Shown here piece by piece: positions 8,832-17,400 of a DNA stretch of 64,000 nt. Numbering within the stretch: the stretch's first letter is position 1; every line of letters begins with the position of its first letter. Under the pieces are notes generated by a model. That model searched no databases. It was not told the origin of the DNA and was given only the letters and a program-made list of their open reading frames with translations. Origin of the DNA: Anaerotignum propionicum (GTDB lineage: Bacteria; Bacillota; Clostridia; Lachnospirales; Anaerotignaceae); assembly GCF_024461735.1 (NCBI RefSeq), contig NZ_JANGAD010000001.1, forward strand, positions 62,001-126,000, given 5' to 3'. Position numbers and translations under genes: made by a program.

Positions 8832-10202
8832 CTAATTGTTTTGTTTCTTCTGTAAGAGGCAAACTGTTTCAACATGTACTGTTCTCGGGAACATATCCAT
8901 CAATTTCACCCGCTTCACCTGATAGCCTGCTTGCTGGAAAACTACCAAATCTCTAGCCAATGAGGTAGGCTTACAAGAAACATAAACGATTTCAGGAGCA
9001 CCAAAATCAATGATTTTGCCAATCGCCTTTGGATGGATACCATCACGGGGAGGGTCCACGATAATCAGATCAGGCTTATCTGTTAATTCATCCACCTTTT
9101 GCAATACATCCCCTGGGATAAACGTACAATTTGATAAGCCATTCCGTGTGGCATTTTCATTGGCTGCAACAACGGCCTCCTCAATTAATTCAATGCCAAC
9201 CACTTTTTTTGAACCTGCTTCTGCCATAATCTGCCCGATGGTTCCCGTACCGCAGTATAAATCGAAGACCATTTTATTGGAAACATCTCCTGCAAATTCT
9301 TTTACCATGGAATACAATTTTTCTGCACCCTTTGTGTTGGTTTGAAAAAAGGAATAGACGGAAACCTTGAATTCTAAATCAAATAATTTTTCTATAAAAA
9401 AATCTCTTCCATAAAGTACAGACATTTCATCACTACGTACAACATCGGCAACACTATCATTTATAGAATGCAGTATGCCGCAGAGAGCGCCCTCCAGAGG
9501 TAATGCCAAAAGCATTTCTTTAAACGCTTGGGTTGAAAAAGGCACTTCATTGCTTGTTACCAGATTGACTAGAATCTCCCCTGTTGCCGCTCCTTTTCTA
9601 ACCACTAAATGACGCAGTGAGCCTTCGTGACGCAATTTATGGTAAAAAGGCACATTTTTTTCTTGAAAGAACGTCAAAGTGCCTTGAATGATTTTTAGAT
9701 AATCTTCGTCAATGATGTTACAGTCCTTTAAGGATACCACCTCATAATGACTCATTCGTTTGCGCATGCCTAAGGCCAAATCGCCGCCTTTTTCTTCATC
9801 GCCAAAGGAAAACTCGCATTTGTTGCGATAGCCTTTTTCTGATGGTGCAGGAACAATGCCTTCCCAGCTTTCTATTTGAATGCTTTCTTGTGCCAAAAGA
9901 CGTTTTACTTGGCGTTCCTTCAATTTCAATTCTTCCTCGTGGTGCAGGGTTTGATAGGTGCATCCACCACAAAGGGTGTAATGAGAACAGACACCATCCT
10001 GTCTTTCCAAAGGAGAACGCTCCAAAACCTCTTCTTGCCTAGCCTCTATTCCACTGCTTCGCTTCTTGATAACCTGGGCTTGAATGGTTTGTCCCGGTAT
10101 GCCGTTTTTTACGACAACCTTCTCGCCATCCACAAAACCATAGGCTTTATTAGGGAAGGAAACATCCTCAATTTGGATGGTAATAATGTCTTTTTTCTTC
10201 AT
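8832..10202 (-). CDS. rlmD: RNA (uracil-5)-methyltransferase, TrmA/RlmD/RlmCD family
   Basis: 456 residues in the family's standard order: an N-terminal TRAM RNA-binding domain (1-60), a 4Fe-4S cysteine cluster (Cys72, Cys78, Cys81 in CSHYTLCGGC plus one further Cys), and a C-terminal SAM-dependent methyltransferase domain with FDLYCGTGTIGQ (SAM site), DPPRDG and the catalytic VSCKP loop. It methylates uridines in 23S rRNA or tRNA using SAM. It is monocistronic and divergent from the S1-domain gene. The family is certain; which uridine it modifies is not. Confidence 0.93.
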   Translation of the reverse strand: MKKKDIITIQIEDVSFPNKAYGFVDGEKVVVKNGIPGQTIQAQVIKKRSSGIEARQEEVLERSPLERQDGVCSHYTLCGGCTYQTLHHEEELKLKERQVKRLLAQESIQIESWEGIVPAPSEKGYRNKCEFSFGDEEKGGDLALGMRKRMSHYEVVSLKDCNIIDEDYLKIIQGTLTFFQEKNVPFYHKLRHEGSLRHLVVRKGAATGEILVNLVTSNEVPFSTQAFKEMLLALPLEGALCGILHSINDSVADVVRSDEMSVLYGRDFFIEKLFDLEFKVSVYSFFQTNTKGAEKLYSMVKEFAGDVSNKMVFDLYCGTGTIGQIMAEAGSKKVVGIELIEEAVVAANENATRNGLSNCTFIPGDVLQKVDELTDKPDLIIVDPPRDGIHPKAIGKIIDFGAPEIVYVSCKPTSLARDLVVFQQAGYQVKRVKLMDMFPRTVHVETVCLLQKKQNN

Positions 10203-10304
10203 AAATTCTCCTCCGAAAGTGGTTAGATTTTGTTTGTATTCAAGTTTAATCTATGGTATACTGTTCCAGTAATCTTAAAATTCTGAACGGGAGTGTATAT
10301 TGGA

Positions 10305-10751
10305 ATGTCTGAAAAATTAGAAGTAGGCAGTATCGTTGAAGGAAAGATTGTACGCATTAAACCTTTTGGCGCAATTGTTTCTTTAGGCTCTGTGCAAGGG
10401 TTAGTGCATATCTCTCAGGTTGCCAACAGCTTCGTACAAGATATCAACGACCATATTAAAATCGGAGATATTGTTAAGGTTAAGGTATTATCCATTGATG
10501 AAGAATCCCATAAAATTGCTTTATCCATTCGGGATGCTTTACCAAGAGAAGAGCGTCAGCCTAGAAATGAGAAGCCTTTCCGTAAACCAAATCAGACACA
10601 AAAGCCCGCAAGCCCTGCTGAGGAATATTTCCGTCCTCAATCCGCAGCCAATCCTTCTTCAGATTTTGAAGAAAAAATGAAGGAATGGGCGAAGCAGTCG
10701 AACGAGCGTCACACCAGCTTGAATAAAAGAGCAAATAAGCGTTCTTTTTAA
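10305..10751 (+). CDS. S1-domain RNA-binding protein (YugI/GSP13-like)
   Basis: 148 residues. Residues 3-75 form one S1 OB-fold: GSIVEGKIVRIKPFGAIVSL, GLVHISQVA, and VKVKVLSIDEESHKIALSIRD. The tail is basic, proline-rich and probably disordered. The ATG at 10305 is preferred because the native S1 domain begins there and GGGAG lies 11 bases upstream; a GTG at 10293 is an alternative. Relatives bind ribosomes or RNA and act as general stress proteins in Bacilli. Function here is inferred. Confidence 0.85.
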   Translation: MSEKLEVGSIVEGKIVRIKPFGAIVSLGSVQGLVHISQVANSFVQDINDHIKIGDIVKVKVLSIDEESHKIALSIRDALPREERQPRNEKPFRKPNQTQKPASPAEEYFRPQSAANPSSDFEEKMKEWAKQSNERHTSLNKRANKRSF

Positions 10752-10822
10752 AATAGTGCTTAAACATCTTACCATGAAACTGTTTTAGATGCAATAAATG
10801 ACGGCGCAGTGGGAGGGATATT

Positions 10823-11119
10823 ATGTCTTTGTTTTTTGTAGTGGGAATATACTTTTATGCGCGTGGTATATTTGCATTGTTTGGGCAGACTATTTTCTAC
10901 ACCAAACGCACACTAGAGCTGATTGAGCCGGAAAATTTACCTGCTTACTTGAAGGAATCAGGAGCTTGGCATATGGTGGCAGGAACAATTTTTGTTGGAA
11001 AGGCTTTACTTGATATTGTGTTTCCTTTAAACAAGGTGTTTCTGGCTATGTTTCTTGTGTTATTGGCTGTTTGTGTTTATTTTCTTTCCCGTTGTAATGA
11101 GCGGTATATTAAAAAGTAA
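10823..11119 (+). CDS. Small membrane protein, 98 aa
   Basis: Not recognised by family. Three hydrophobic segments are visible (about residues 2-22, 48-66 and 69-88) with a short polar loop LELIEPENLPAYLKESGAW between the first two, and a basic tail NERYIKK. GGGAGGG lies seven bases upstream of the ATG. It lies 71 bases after the S1 gene and is followed by a hairpin terminator. Confidence 0.7.
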   Translation: MSLFFVVGIYFYARGIFALFGQTIFYTKRTLELIEPENLPAYLKESGAWHMVAGTIFVGKALLDIVFPLNKVFLAMFLVLLAVCVYFLSRCNERYIKK

Positions 11120-11125
11120 TGGTTT

Positions 11126-11157
11126 AGCCTTTTTGCAGATGCAAGGAGGCTTTTCTT
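11126..11157 (+). terminator. Terminator after small membrane protein
   Basis: AGCCTTTTTGCA (11126-11137) pairs with TGCAAGGAGGCT (11140-11151) using two G-U pairs, followed by TTTCTT. An apparent ribosome site here is simply part of the stem. Confidence 0.6.
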
Positions 11158-11420
11158 ATGTTTGCTTCTTGTTGGTTTCCCGGGAAATATCCAAAAAATT
11201 GAAGCGAGAAACTTAAGTTTTCTTTGAAAGCTTGGTTTATATAATAAATATAAAAACAATTAAAGTTTCCAACGAATAGATAACGATTTTACGTAAGAGA
11301 TATGGGATTAGTTCTCATTGGAAGTCACAATGTAACTAGTATTATAAAAAATATCAAATTTTTTTTGTGGATTATTTTTGCGTCCCATGATTTCAAGCCA
11401 AAGGCTCCATGGAAAAAGAG

Positions 11421-11449
11421 TTGACAAGAAAAAGTTGTTGTATTATGAT
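11421..11449 (+). promoter_or_regulatory. Promoter of the T-box/metNIQ transcript
   Basis: TTGACA at 11421-11426 and TATGAT at 11444-11449 with an exact 17-base spacer, immediately upstream of the T-box leader. Confidence 0.75.
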
Positions 11450-11455
11450 AAGTCC

Positions 11456-11750
11456 AATTAAGAAACAAAGGCATGGAAAAGAAGAGTAGTGAGCGGATGC
11501 TTTTACAGAGAGTCCTCGTTAGGTGGAAGAGGATAAAGATAGGCTGATGAAGATGGTCTTGGAGCTGCATGGTCGAATTTTTTAGATCATGACGGGTGCA
11601 CCCGTTATAGTGCCGGGGTATTATCCAATTTACATGGACGTACTCGTTGAGGTTTGTTTTGTGAAAAACAAATAAAATTAGGTGGTAACGCGAAGCTATG
11701 CTCTGCTCTCGCCCTAATGATTTAAATCATTTGGGCGAGGGCTTTTTTAT
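11456..11750 (+). ncRNA. T-box leader (methionine-specific) upstream of metN
   Basis: The AGAGAG motif of the Stem I region occurs at about 11511. The specifier context TGAAGATGGTC at about 11547-11557 matches the usual T-box pattern GAA-N-codon, giving ATG (Met) at 11553-11555. The T-box sequence itself is AGGTGGTAACGCG (11680-11692). It is followed by a terminator with stem GCTCTCGCCC/GGGCGAGGGC (about 11705-11742) and six or more T. Uncharged tRNA-Met would favour the antiterminator and switch on the downstream methionine importer. Confidence 0.9.
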
Positions 11751-11779
11751 TTAGATTTAAGAGTAAGGGGGAGAAGGTT

Positions 11780-12811
11780 ATGATTCAGCTGGAGAAGGTA
11801 AGTAAAACCTTTCGTCAAGGCAGGGATGAAATTCAGGCAGTAACGGAAGTGAGTTTGGATATTAAAAAAGGAGAAATTTTTGGAATCATTGGGTTTTCAG
11901 GGGCAGGAAAATCCACATTGGTTCGCTGTATCAACCTTTTGGAGAGACCCACAGGAGGAAAGGTGATAATTGACGGGGTTGACTTAATGAGTATGCCTGA
12001 GGTGAGATTGAGAGAGGAGAGACGAAAAATTGGGATGATATTTCAACATTTCAATCTACTGCGCTCCCGCACGGTATCTCAAAACATTGCTTTTCCTCTA
12101 CGCAAAAGTAAGCTTTCCAAGGAAGAAAAGCATAAAAAGATACTCTCCTTATTGGAACTAGTGGGTTTGACGGATAAAAAAGATGTTTATCCCTCTCAAC
12201 TATCGGGAGGGCAGAAGCAAAGGGTGGCCATTGCTAGGGCGTTAGCCAATGACCCAAAGGTGCTCCTTTGTGACGAGGCCACCAGTGCCCTTGACCCCCA
12301 GACCACAAAATCCATTTTGAATCTGTTAAAAAAGGTAAACCAAGAGCTAGGCATAACCATTGTTTTGATTACCCATGAAATGGCAGTGGTAAAGGATATT
12401 TGTGATAGAGTTGCCATTATGGAGCTTGGGCGAGTGGTGGAAGAGGGGGATACGGTGGAGGTTTTCTCCCATCCCAAGGAAAAGCTGACTCGAGATTTTA
12501 TGGATACTGCAAGCAACATTAATAAAATTTATGAGCTGTTGGATGAAAAGCATGAACTAACTCAGTTGAAGAAAGGGGAGAAACTGGTACTTCTCACCTA
12601 TTCAGGGGGAAATGCAGGAGAGTCTGTAATTTCTTATCTTGCTGAGAAATATCAAGTGCAGGCAAATATTATTTTTGGTAATGTGGATATTTTGAAGAAT
12701 AAGCCTCTGGGCAAGCTGGTTGTTATTTTAAGCGGAACAGAAGAAAATATGAAACAGGCAATTCAGTATATTCAAAGTAGGAAAATTCAAATGGAGGTGA
12801 TTCGTGAATGA
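11780..12811 (+). CDS. metN: Methionine ABC transporter ATP-binding protein
   Basis: 343 residues. Walker A GFSGAGKST (38-46), signature LSGGQKQR, Walker B VLLCDEATSALDP and the switch histidine in LITHEM make it an ABC ATPase, and the C-terminal 80-100 residues form the NIL/ACT-like regulatory domain typical of MetN, which binds methionine and inhibits transport. It is the first gene of metNIQ behind the Met T-box. Its stop overlaps the metI start by four bases. Confidence 0.95.
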   Translation: MIQLEKVSKTFRQGRDEIQAVTEVSLDIKKGEIFGIIGFSGAGKSTLVRCINLLERPTGGKVIIDGVDLMSMPEVRLREERRKIGMIFQHFNLLRSRTVSQNIAFPLRKSKLSKEEKHKKILSLLELVGLTDKKDVYPSQLSGGQKQRVAIARALANDPKVLLCDEATSALDPQTTKSILNLLKKVNQELGITIVLITHEMAVVKDICDRVAIMELGRVVEEGDTVEVFSHPKEKLTRDFMDTASNINKIYELLDEKHELTQLKKGEKLVLLTYSGGNAGESVISYLAEKYQVQANIIFGNVDILKNKPLGKLVVILSGTEENMKQAIQYIQSRKIQMEVIRE

Positions 12812-13485
12812 GTTATTTATATGATATTGCACCAAATTTGCAATCTTTGCAGGGGGAATTATTGAAATGTATGAAACAAACTTTTCAAATGCTTTTTATT
12901 TCGGGAAGCATTGCCTTTCTCTTAGGTTTGGTTTTAGGTGTGTTGCTCATTGTTACAAAAAAAGGTGGCTTGATGCAATCACCTCTATTATACAAATTTT
13001 TAGATAAAGCCATTGATGTCATTCGTTCCATTCCCTTTATTATTTTAATGGTACTCTTAATTCCTTTAAGTCGTGCCATTGTTGGAACGGGCTCCGGTGT
13101 TGCGGGCTCCTATGTTGCACTCATTGGTGGAACAGTTCCGTTTTTTGCAAGGCAGATTGAGACTGTTTTAGCTGATGTGGATCATGGGGTAATTGAGGCC
13201 AGCGAAGCCATGGGCTTTAGCCCTATAGAAATAATCTTCAGCGTTTACTTAAAAGAAAGCATCCCGGGGATTACCCGTGTAACCATGATAACCTTTGTCA
13301 GCTTAATTGGTATTACTGCCATTGCCGGAGCCATTGGTGCAGGTGGACTGGGGGATTTCGCTATTCGCTATGGTCATCAAATGGGCTATAGAGATATGAT
13401 TTGGGTTACCGTTGCTATCATTTTATTGATTATTTCGGTATTTCAAGGTGTTGGGAATTTTATTATTCGAAGAACAACCCACTAA
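12808..13485 (+). CDS. metI: Methionine ABC transporter permease
   Basis: 225 residues with five membrane segments and the permease coupling (EAA) loop EASEAMGFSPIEIIFSVYLKE near 130-150. This is the size and topology of MetI. It overlaps metN (ATGA) and lies 75 bases before metQ. It forms the membrane channel of the D/L-methionine importer. Confidence 0.94.
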   Translation: MSYLYDIAPNLQSLQGELLKCMKQTFQMLFISGSIAFLLGLVLGVLLIVTKKGGLMQSPLLYKFLDKAIDVIRSIPFIILMVLLIPLSRAIVGTGSGVAGSYVALIGGTVPFFARQIETVLADVDHGVIEASEAMGFSPIEIIFSVYLKESIPGITRVTMITFVSLIGITAIAGAIGAGGLGDFAIRYGHQMGYRDMIWVTVAIILLIISVFQGVGNFIIRRTTH

Positions 13486-13559
13486 ACTTAGGCTCTTCAA
13501 TGGAAACATTTTAAGCATATAAAAAAGAAGGACATAGATAGAAAAAGGAGAGATGTATA

Positions 13560-14432
13560 ATGAAAAAGAATTTTAAGAAATTATTTGCGGCGGCATTGGC
13601 AACAACGTTGGTATTGGGTTTGGCAGGTTGTGGTTCTGCACCAAGCAAGGATGAACCGGCAAAAGCAGAGGGCGATAAGGCCCAGGTAACAGTGGTAAAG
13701 GTTGGTGTGGTAGGAGAATACAATGCCCAATGGGATACCATTAATGAATTGCTGAAAGATGACAATATTCAGGTAGAACTCGTAAAATTCTCTGATTATG
13801 CGGCGCCAAACCGTGCATTAAATGATGGAGAAATTGATTTGAATGCCTTCCAGCATAAGGCTTTTCTGGCCAATGATATTGAAAAAAAGGGTTATGATAT
13901 TGTAGATATTGGCGATACCATTATTGCGCCTTTATCAATCTATAACAATAAAGATAAGATTTCCTCCATTGAGGAGATTAAAGATGGTGACACCATTGCA
14001 ATCCCCAGTGATTTGACCAATGGTGGTCGTGCACTGAAATTACTGGAAGCAGCAGGCTTAATTGAATGTGACCCTGCAAAGGGCTATGTTCCCACAAAGC
14101 AGGATATTACAAAGTATAACAAAAACATTGAAATCTTAGAGGCAGAATCCGCAACACTGGCAAATATCCTGCCCGACTGCGCAGCGGCAATCATCAACGG
14201 CGGAAATGCATTTACTGCGGGCTTAGACCCTAATAAAGATACAATCTTTACAGAAAATGTTGATCCTACAGTAAACGAAGCAGTGCCACAGTTGGTAAAT
14301 GTTATTGTTAGTCGTACAGCAGATAAAGATAATGAGGTATACAAAAAAATCGTTGATGCTTACCATACTGATGAGGTAAAAACAACAGTAAATGATCAAT
14401 ATAAAGGTGCATTCCTTTGCACTTGGGAATAA
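13560..14432 (+). CDS. metQ: Methionine-binding lipoprotein
   Basis: 290 residues. A basic signal peptide ends in the lipobox LAGC (Cys at about 22), so the mature protein is a membrane-tethered lipoprotein. The NlpA/MetQ fold is shown by VVKVGVVGEYNAQWDTIN, NDGEIDLNAFQHKAF and IPSDLTNGGRALKLLE. It delivers methionine to MetNI. GGAGAG lies upstream of the ATG. Confidence 0.94.
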   Translation: MKKNFKKLFAAALATTLVLGLAGCGSAPSKDEPAKAEGDKAQVTVVKVGVVGEYNAQWDTINELLKDDNIQVELVKFSDYAAPNRALNDGEIDLNAFQHKAFLANDIEKKGYDIVDIGDTIIAPLSIYNNKDKISSIEEIKDGDTIAIPSDLTNGGRALKLLEAAGLIECDPAKGYVPTKQDITKYNKNIEILEAESATLANILPDCAAAIINGGNAFTAGLDPNKDTIFTENVDPTVNEAVPQLVNVIVSRTADKDNEVYKKIVDAYHTDEVKTTVNDQYKGAFLCTWE

Positions 14433-14473
14433 GCAATAAAAAACAATTATTAGGAGGGGGCTCCCCATCCGAT

Positions 14474-14521
14474 CAAAACAGATGGGTTCATCGGCTTTAT
14501 TCCGATGGCTCATCTGTTTGT
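14474..14521 (+). terminator. Hairpin between metQ and the amidohydrolase
   Basis: AACAGATG...CATCGG and CCGATGG...CATCTGTTT form an imperfect stem of about 14 pairs with a seven-base loop, but only three T follow. It may act as a weak terminator or transcript-processing structure, letting some transcription reach the next gene. Confidence 0.45.
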
Positions 14522-14556
14522 ATAATGATAAGTATCATGGAGAAGGTGGTAAAAGT

Positions 14557-15732
14557 ATGGCGATAAAGAATTATATTTTAGAAGAAAAAGATTATATAAT
14601 CTCTTTGAGAAGGCATTTTCATGCCCATCCAGAGGTTAGTTTAAAGGAATATGAAACCTGTAAGAAAATTGAGGAGGAATTGGATGCCTTGAATATTCCC
14701 TATAGAAGAATTGGAGAAACGGGGGTATATGCTTGGATTGATGGGAAAAAAGCATCCCAAGGAAAAATTGTTGCTTTAAGAGCAGATATGGACGCACTAG
14801 CTATGGAGGATTTGAAAACAGTTCCCTATCGTTCCCAGAACACAGGATTCTGTCATGCTTGTGGTCATGATGCACATACAGCAACCTTGCTTGGAGCGGC
14901 AAAAGTATTAAAAGCAAAAGAAGAAGCATTCTCAGGTCAGGTTCGCTTATTTTTTCAACAGGCTGAGGAAATCGGCCAAGGGGCTAGGTTATTTGTAGGG
15001 GCAGGGCTATTAGAAGGCTGCGAAAGAGTATTTGGTGCCCATGTAACAAGCAGATTGGACAAAGGAAAGGTTGCACTAACCAAAGGTCCCCAATGCGCCA
15101 GCTGTGATTATTTTAAAATAACTGTTAAGGGGAAAGGAGCCCATGTTTCCACACCTCACTTGGGTATAGATGCGGCTTATATCACAGCCCAGATTGTTGT
15201 AAATTTACAGTCCATTGTTGCCAGAAGCACAGCACCTTTGGAAACTGTGGTGGTAGGTATTGGTGTCGTCAGAGCGGGTACCCAGTATAACATTGTTGCA
15301 GAGCACGGTGAAATTGAAGGAACAACCAGAAGCTTTTTGCCAGAGGTGCGCAAGTTCACCAATGATAAGGTGGTGCAAATTGCAAAGCAGACAGCGGCAA
15401 TGTATGGTGCAGAGGCAGAGGTGATTTTTTTGGATTATGCCGCTCCACTGGCAAATGACCAAGACGCAGTGAAAGAGGTGACGAAGATTGCCCAACAACT
15501 GATTGACCCTGCCGATATTGTTTCAGATTACCCCAAATCTTTGGGAGCTGACGATTTTGCTGATTACTTGGCAGTGACAAAAGGAATGTATGCCTATATT
15601 GGCACGGCCAATGAAGAGAAGCCCAACACAAATACGGCACATCATCATGGTTTATTTGATATAGATGAGGAGGCATTATTGCTTTCCTGCAATTTATATG
15701 TTGATTACGCTTTGCAGGTTTTAGCAAAATAA
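14557..15732 (+). CDS. M20-family amidohydrolase (N-acyl amino acid hydrolase-like)
   Basis: 391 residues in the M20D/HipO-like family: RRHFHAHPEVSLKEYETCKKI, RADMDALAM, the metal-binding GFCHACGHDAHTA and QQAEEIGQGA. The dimerisation domain follows (about 185-295). The ATG at 14557 with GAAGGTGG upstream is chosen over an in-frame Met 25 codons earlier that lacks a ribosome site and lies inside the hairpin. Placement directly after Met-T-box-controlled metNIQ suggests a role in releasing methionine or another amino acid from an acylated form; that is inference. Relatives are annotated as hippurate or N-acetyldiaminopimelate hydrolases. Confidence 0.88.
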   Translation: MAIKNYILEEKDYIISLRRHFHAHPEVSLKEYETCKKIEEELDALNIPYRRIGETGVYAWIDGKKASQGKIVALRADMDALAMEDLKTVPYRSQNTGFCHACGHDAHTATLLGAAKVLKAKEEAFSGQVRLFFQQAEEIGQGARLFVGAGLLEGCERVFGAHVTSRLDKGKVALTKGPQCASCDYFKITVKGKGAHVSTPHLGIDAAYITAQIVVNLQSIVARSTAPLETVVVGIGVVRAGTQYNIVAEHGEIEGTTRSFLPEVRKFTNDKVVQIAKQTAAMYGAEAEVIFLDYAAPLANDQDAVKEVTKIAQQLIDPADIVSDYPKSLGADDFADYLAVTKGMYAYIGTANEEKPNTNTAHHHGLFDIDEEALLLSCNLYVDYALQVLAK

Positions 15733-15751
15733 AAAAAGATAATTAAAACAG

Positions 15752-15793
15752 AAAAGCCCATTTGCAATTATTATTTTGCAATGGGCTTTATTT
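15752..15793. terminator. Bidirectional terminator between amidohydrolase and MATE genes
   Basis: AAAGCCCATTTGCAA (15753-15767) pairs with TTGCAATGGGCTTT (15776-15789), with T-runs on both strands. It can serve the converging genes. Confidence 0.8.
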
Positions 15794-15846
15794 TCATGGC
15801 ATGCTGAATTTCCAATGGGCTCTTTTTATCTGAAAAAGCTCCAAAA

Positions 15847-17205
15847 TTAGAAGTCTAGTTTTTTCATTATTTTGAATAGGTATGCAGTACAAAGGGCAAG
15901 GGCAGCAATTTCCGCAATGGGGAAAGCAAGCCAAATATTATTCAAATCTCCTGTACGAGATAATAAAAAGGCTGCGGGCAATAGCACTACCAGCTGGCGC
16001 ACAACAGAAATGATGAGGCTGTAAACGCCATTACCCAAGGCCTGAAATACAGCGCTGGTAACAATATTATATCCTGCCAGCAAAAAGCTGAAGGAAATAA
16101 TTCGTAACGCAGGAACACCAATGGCAATCATATTATCAGAAGCCTTAAACAGAGCTAAAAGCTTATAAGGAAGGATTTGGAAAATGCCAAAACCAGCAAG
16201 CATAATAACCACCGCGGCAATTACACTGAGCTTTATCGTTTGATGAATACGTTGTTTATTCCTTGCACCGTAGTTATAGGCAATAATAGGTATCATACCA
16301 TTATTTAAACCAAACACTGGCATGAAAATAAAACTTTGCAGTTTAAAGTATACACCGAAAACAGCGATTGCTGTTGGGGTAAAGCTATCTAAAATGCGGT
16401 TCATATAAAAAATCATAATGGAACCGATGGAAATCATTAAAATGGATGGGATTGCAACAATATAAATGCTTTTCAGAATAAATTTGTTTGGAAGCACATT
16501 CTTAAAATGAATGTGTATTTCATGGTTCTTTCTTAAATTCAGATAGATTCCCACTGCGCAGGAGATTAACTGACCAATTACTGTGGCAATTGCCGCACCG
16601 GCTACGCCCATTTCTGGTAAGCCAAATAAACCAAAAATTAAAATTGGATCTAGGATGATATTTGCAACAGCACCCACACCCTGACTGATCATAGCTTCAA
16701 AGGTTCGGCCTGTAGATTGAAGCAGTCGCTCCATGGCTACTTGGATAAATACACCCAGGGAACCAATCAGTACAATATGTAGGTAAACCTCACCGCCCTC
16801 AATAATCTCTGCAACATTTGTTTGACCTTTTAAAAATGGTGTTGTAAAAACAAGTGCGATGACAATGAAAATAAGCCAATTTAAAAAAGCCAGAAAGATG
16901 CTGACACTGGCTGTCTTGTTAGCAGTATCGAACTTTTTTGCTCCCAAGCTTTTGGAAAGCAAAGCATTTGTACCAACCCCTGTACCGGCTGCCACAGCAA
17001 TCATAAAATTCTGCATAGGGAAGGCTAAGGATACTGAAGACAATGCATTTTCACTGATTTGGGCAACGAAAGCGCTATCTACAATATTATAAAGCGCCTG
17101 AACCAACATAGAAATTATCATTGGAACAGACATTGAAAAAAGTAATCTATTAATAGGCATAGCACCCATTTTATTTTCTTTTATTTCTGTTGTAACGGAA
17201 CTCAT
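15847..17205 (-). CDS. MATE-family multidrug/cation efflux transporter
   Basis: 452 residues with 12 predicted membrane helices in two repeats. Typical MATE segments are PMIISMLVQALYNIVDSAFVAQ at the start, ESLGVF-like helices and GLNNGMIPIIAYNYGARNKQRI in the second half. These transporters export cationic drugs or metabolites using Na+ or H+. GGAGG lies upstream of the ATG. It is monocistronic. Substrate unknown. Confidence 0.92.
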   Translation of the reverse strand: MSSVTTEIKENKMGAMPINRLLFSMSVPMIISMLVQALYNIVDSAFVAQISENALSSVSLAFPMQNFMIAVAAGTGVGTNALLSKSLGAKKFDTANKTASVSIFLAFLNWLIFIVIALVFTTPFLKGQTNVAEIIEGGEVYLHIVLIGSLGVFIQVAMERLLQSTGRTFEAMISQGVGAVANIILDPILIFGLFGLPEMGVAGAAIATVIGQLISCAVGIYLNLRKNHEIHIHFKNVLPNKFILKSIYIVAIPSILMISIGSIMIFYMNRILDSFTPTAIAVFGVYFKLQSFIFMPVFGLNNGMIPIIAYNYGARNKQRIHQTIKLSVIAAVVIMLAGFGIFQILPYKLLALFKASDNMIAIGVPALRIISFSFLLAGYNIVTSAVFQALGNGVYSLIISVVRQLVVLLPAAFLLSRTGDLNNIWLAFPIAEIAALALCTAYLFKIMKKLDF

Positions 17206-17400
17206 GAAATACCTCCTTTTCCGTATCGTAAGTTTAGAACAGTTGTAAAATTTGCGAAAGTATAGCGCTGCCGAGACAGCGCCTTCCTAGCTTTATTGGC
17301 TTCTTCGTGTAACATTAAACTATGATACGCCCATATATTTTTATTGTCAACAAAAATTTTAGGGGGAAGAAATGTATATCCAATCAATTTAGTCTGATTT

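Noticed and set aside
11158..11202. A 14-codon leader-like frame behind AAGGAGG before the T-box
   Set aside because: The apparent ribosome site is the 3' arm of a terminator hairpin, the peptide is not conserved-looking, and the T-box explains control of metNIQ.
15205..15498. Several leftward frames opposite the M20 amidohydrolase
   Set aside because: They are antisense shadows of a clear enzyme gene and have no ribosome sites.
17260..17285. GCGCTG/CAGCGC hairpin as terminator of the MBL gene
   Set aside because: No T-run follows on the minus strand and it lies 120 bases beyond the stop, so support is too weak to list as a feature.
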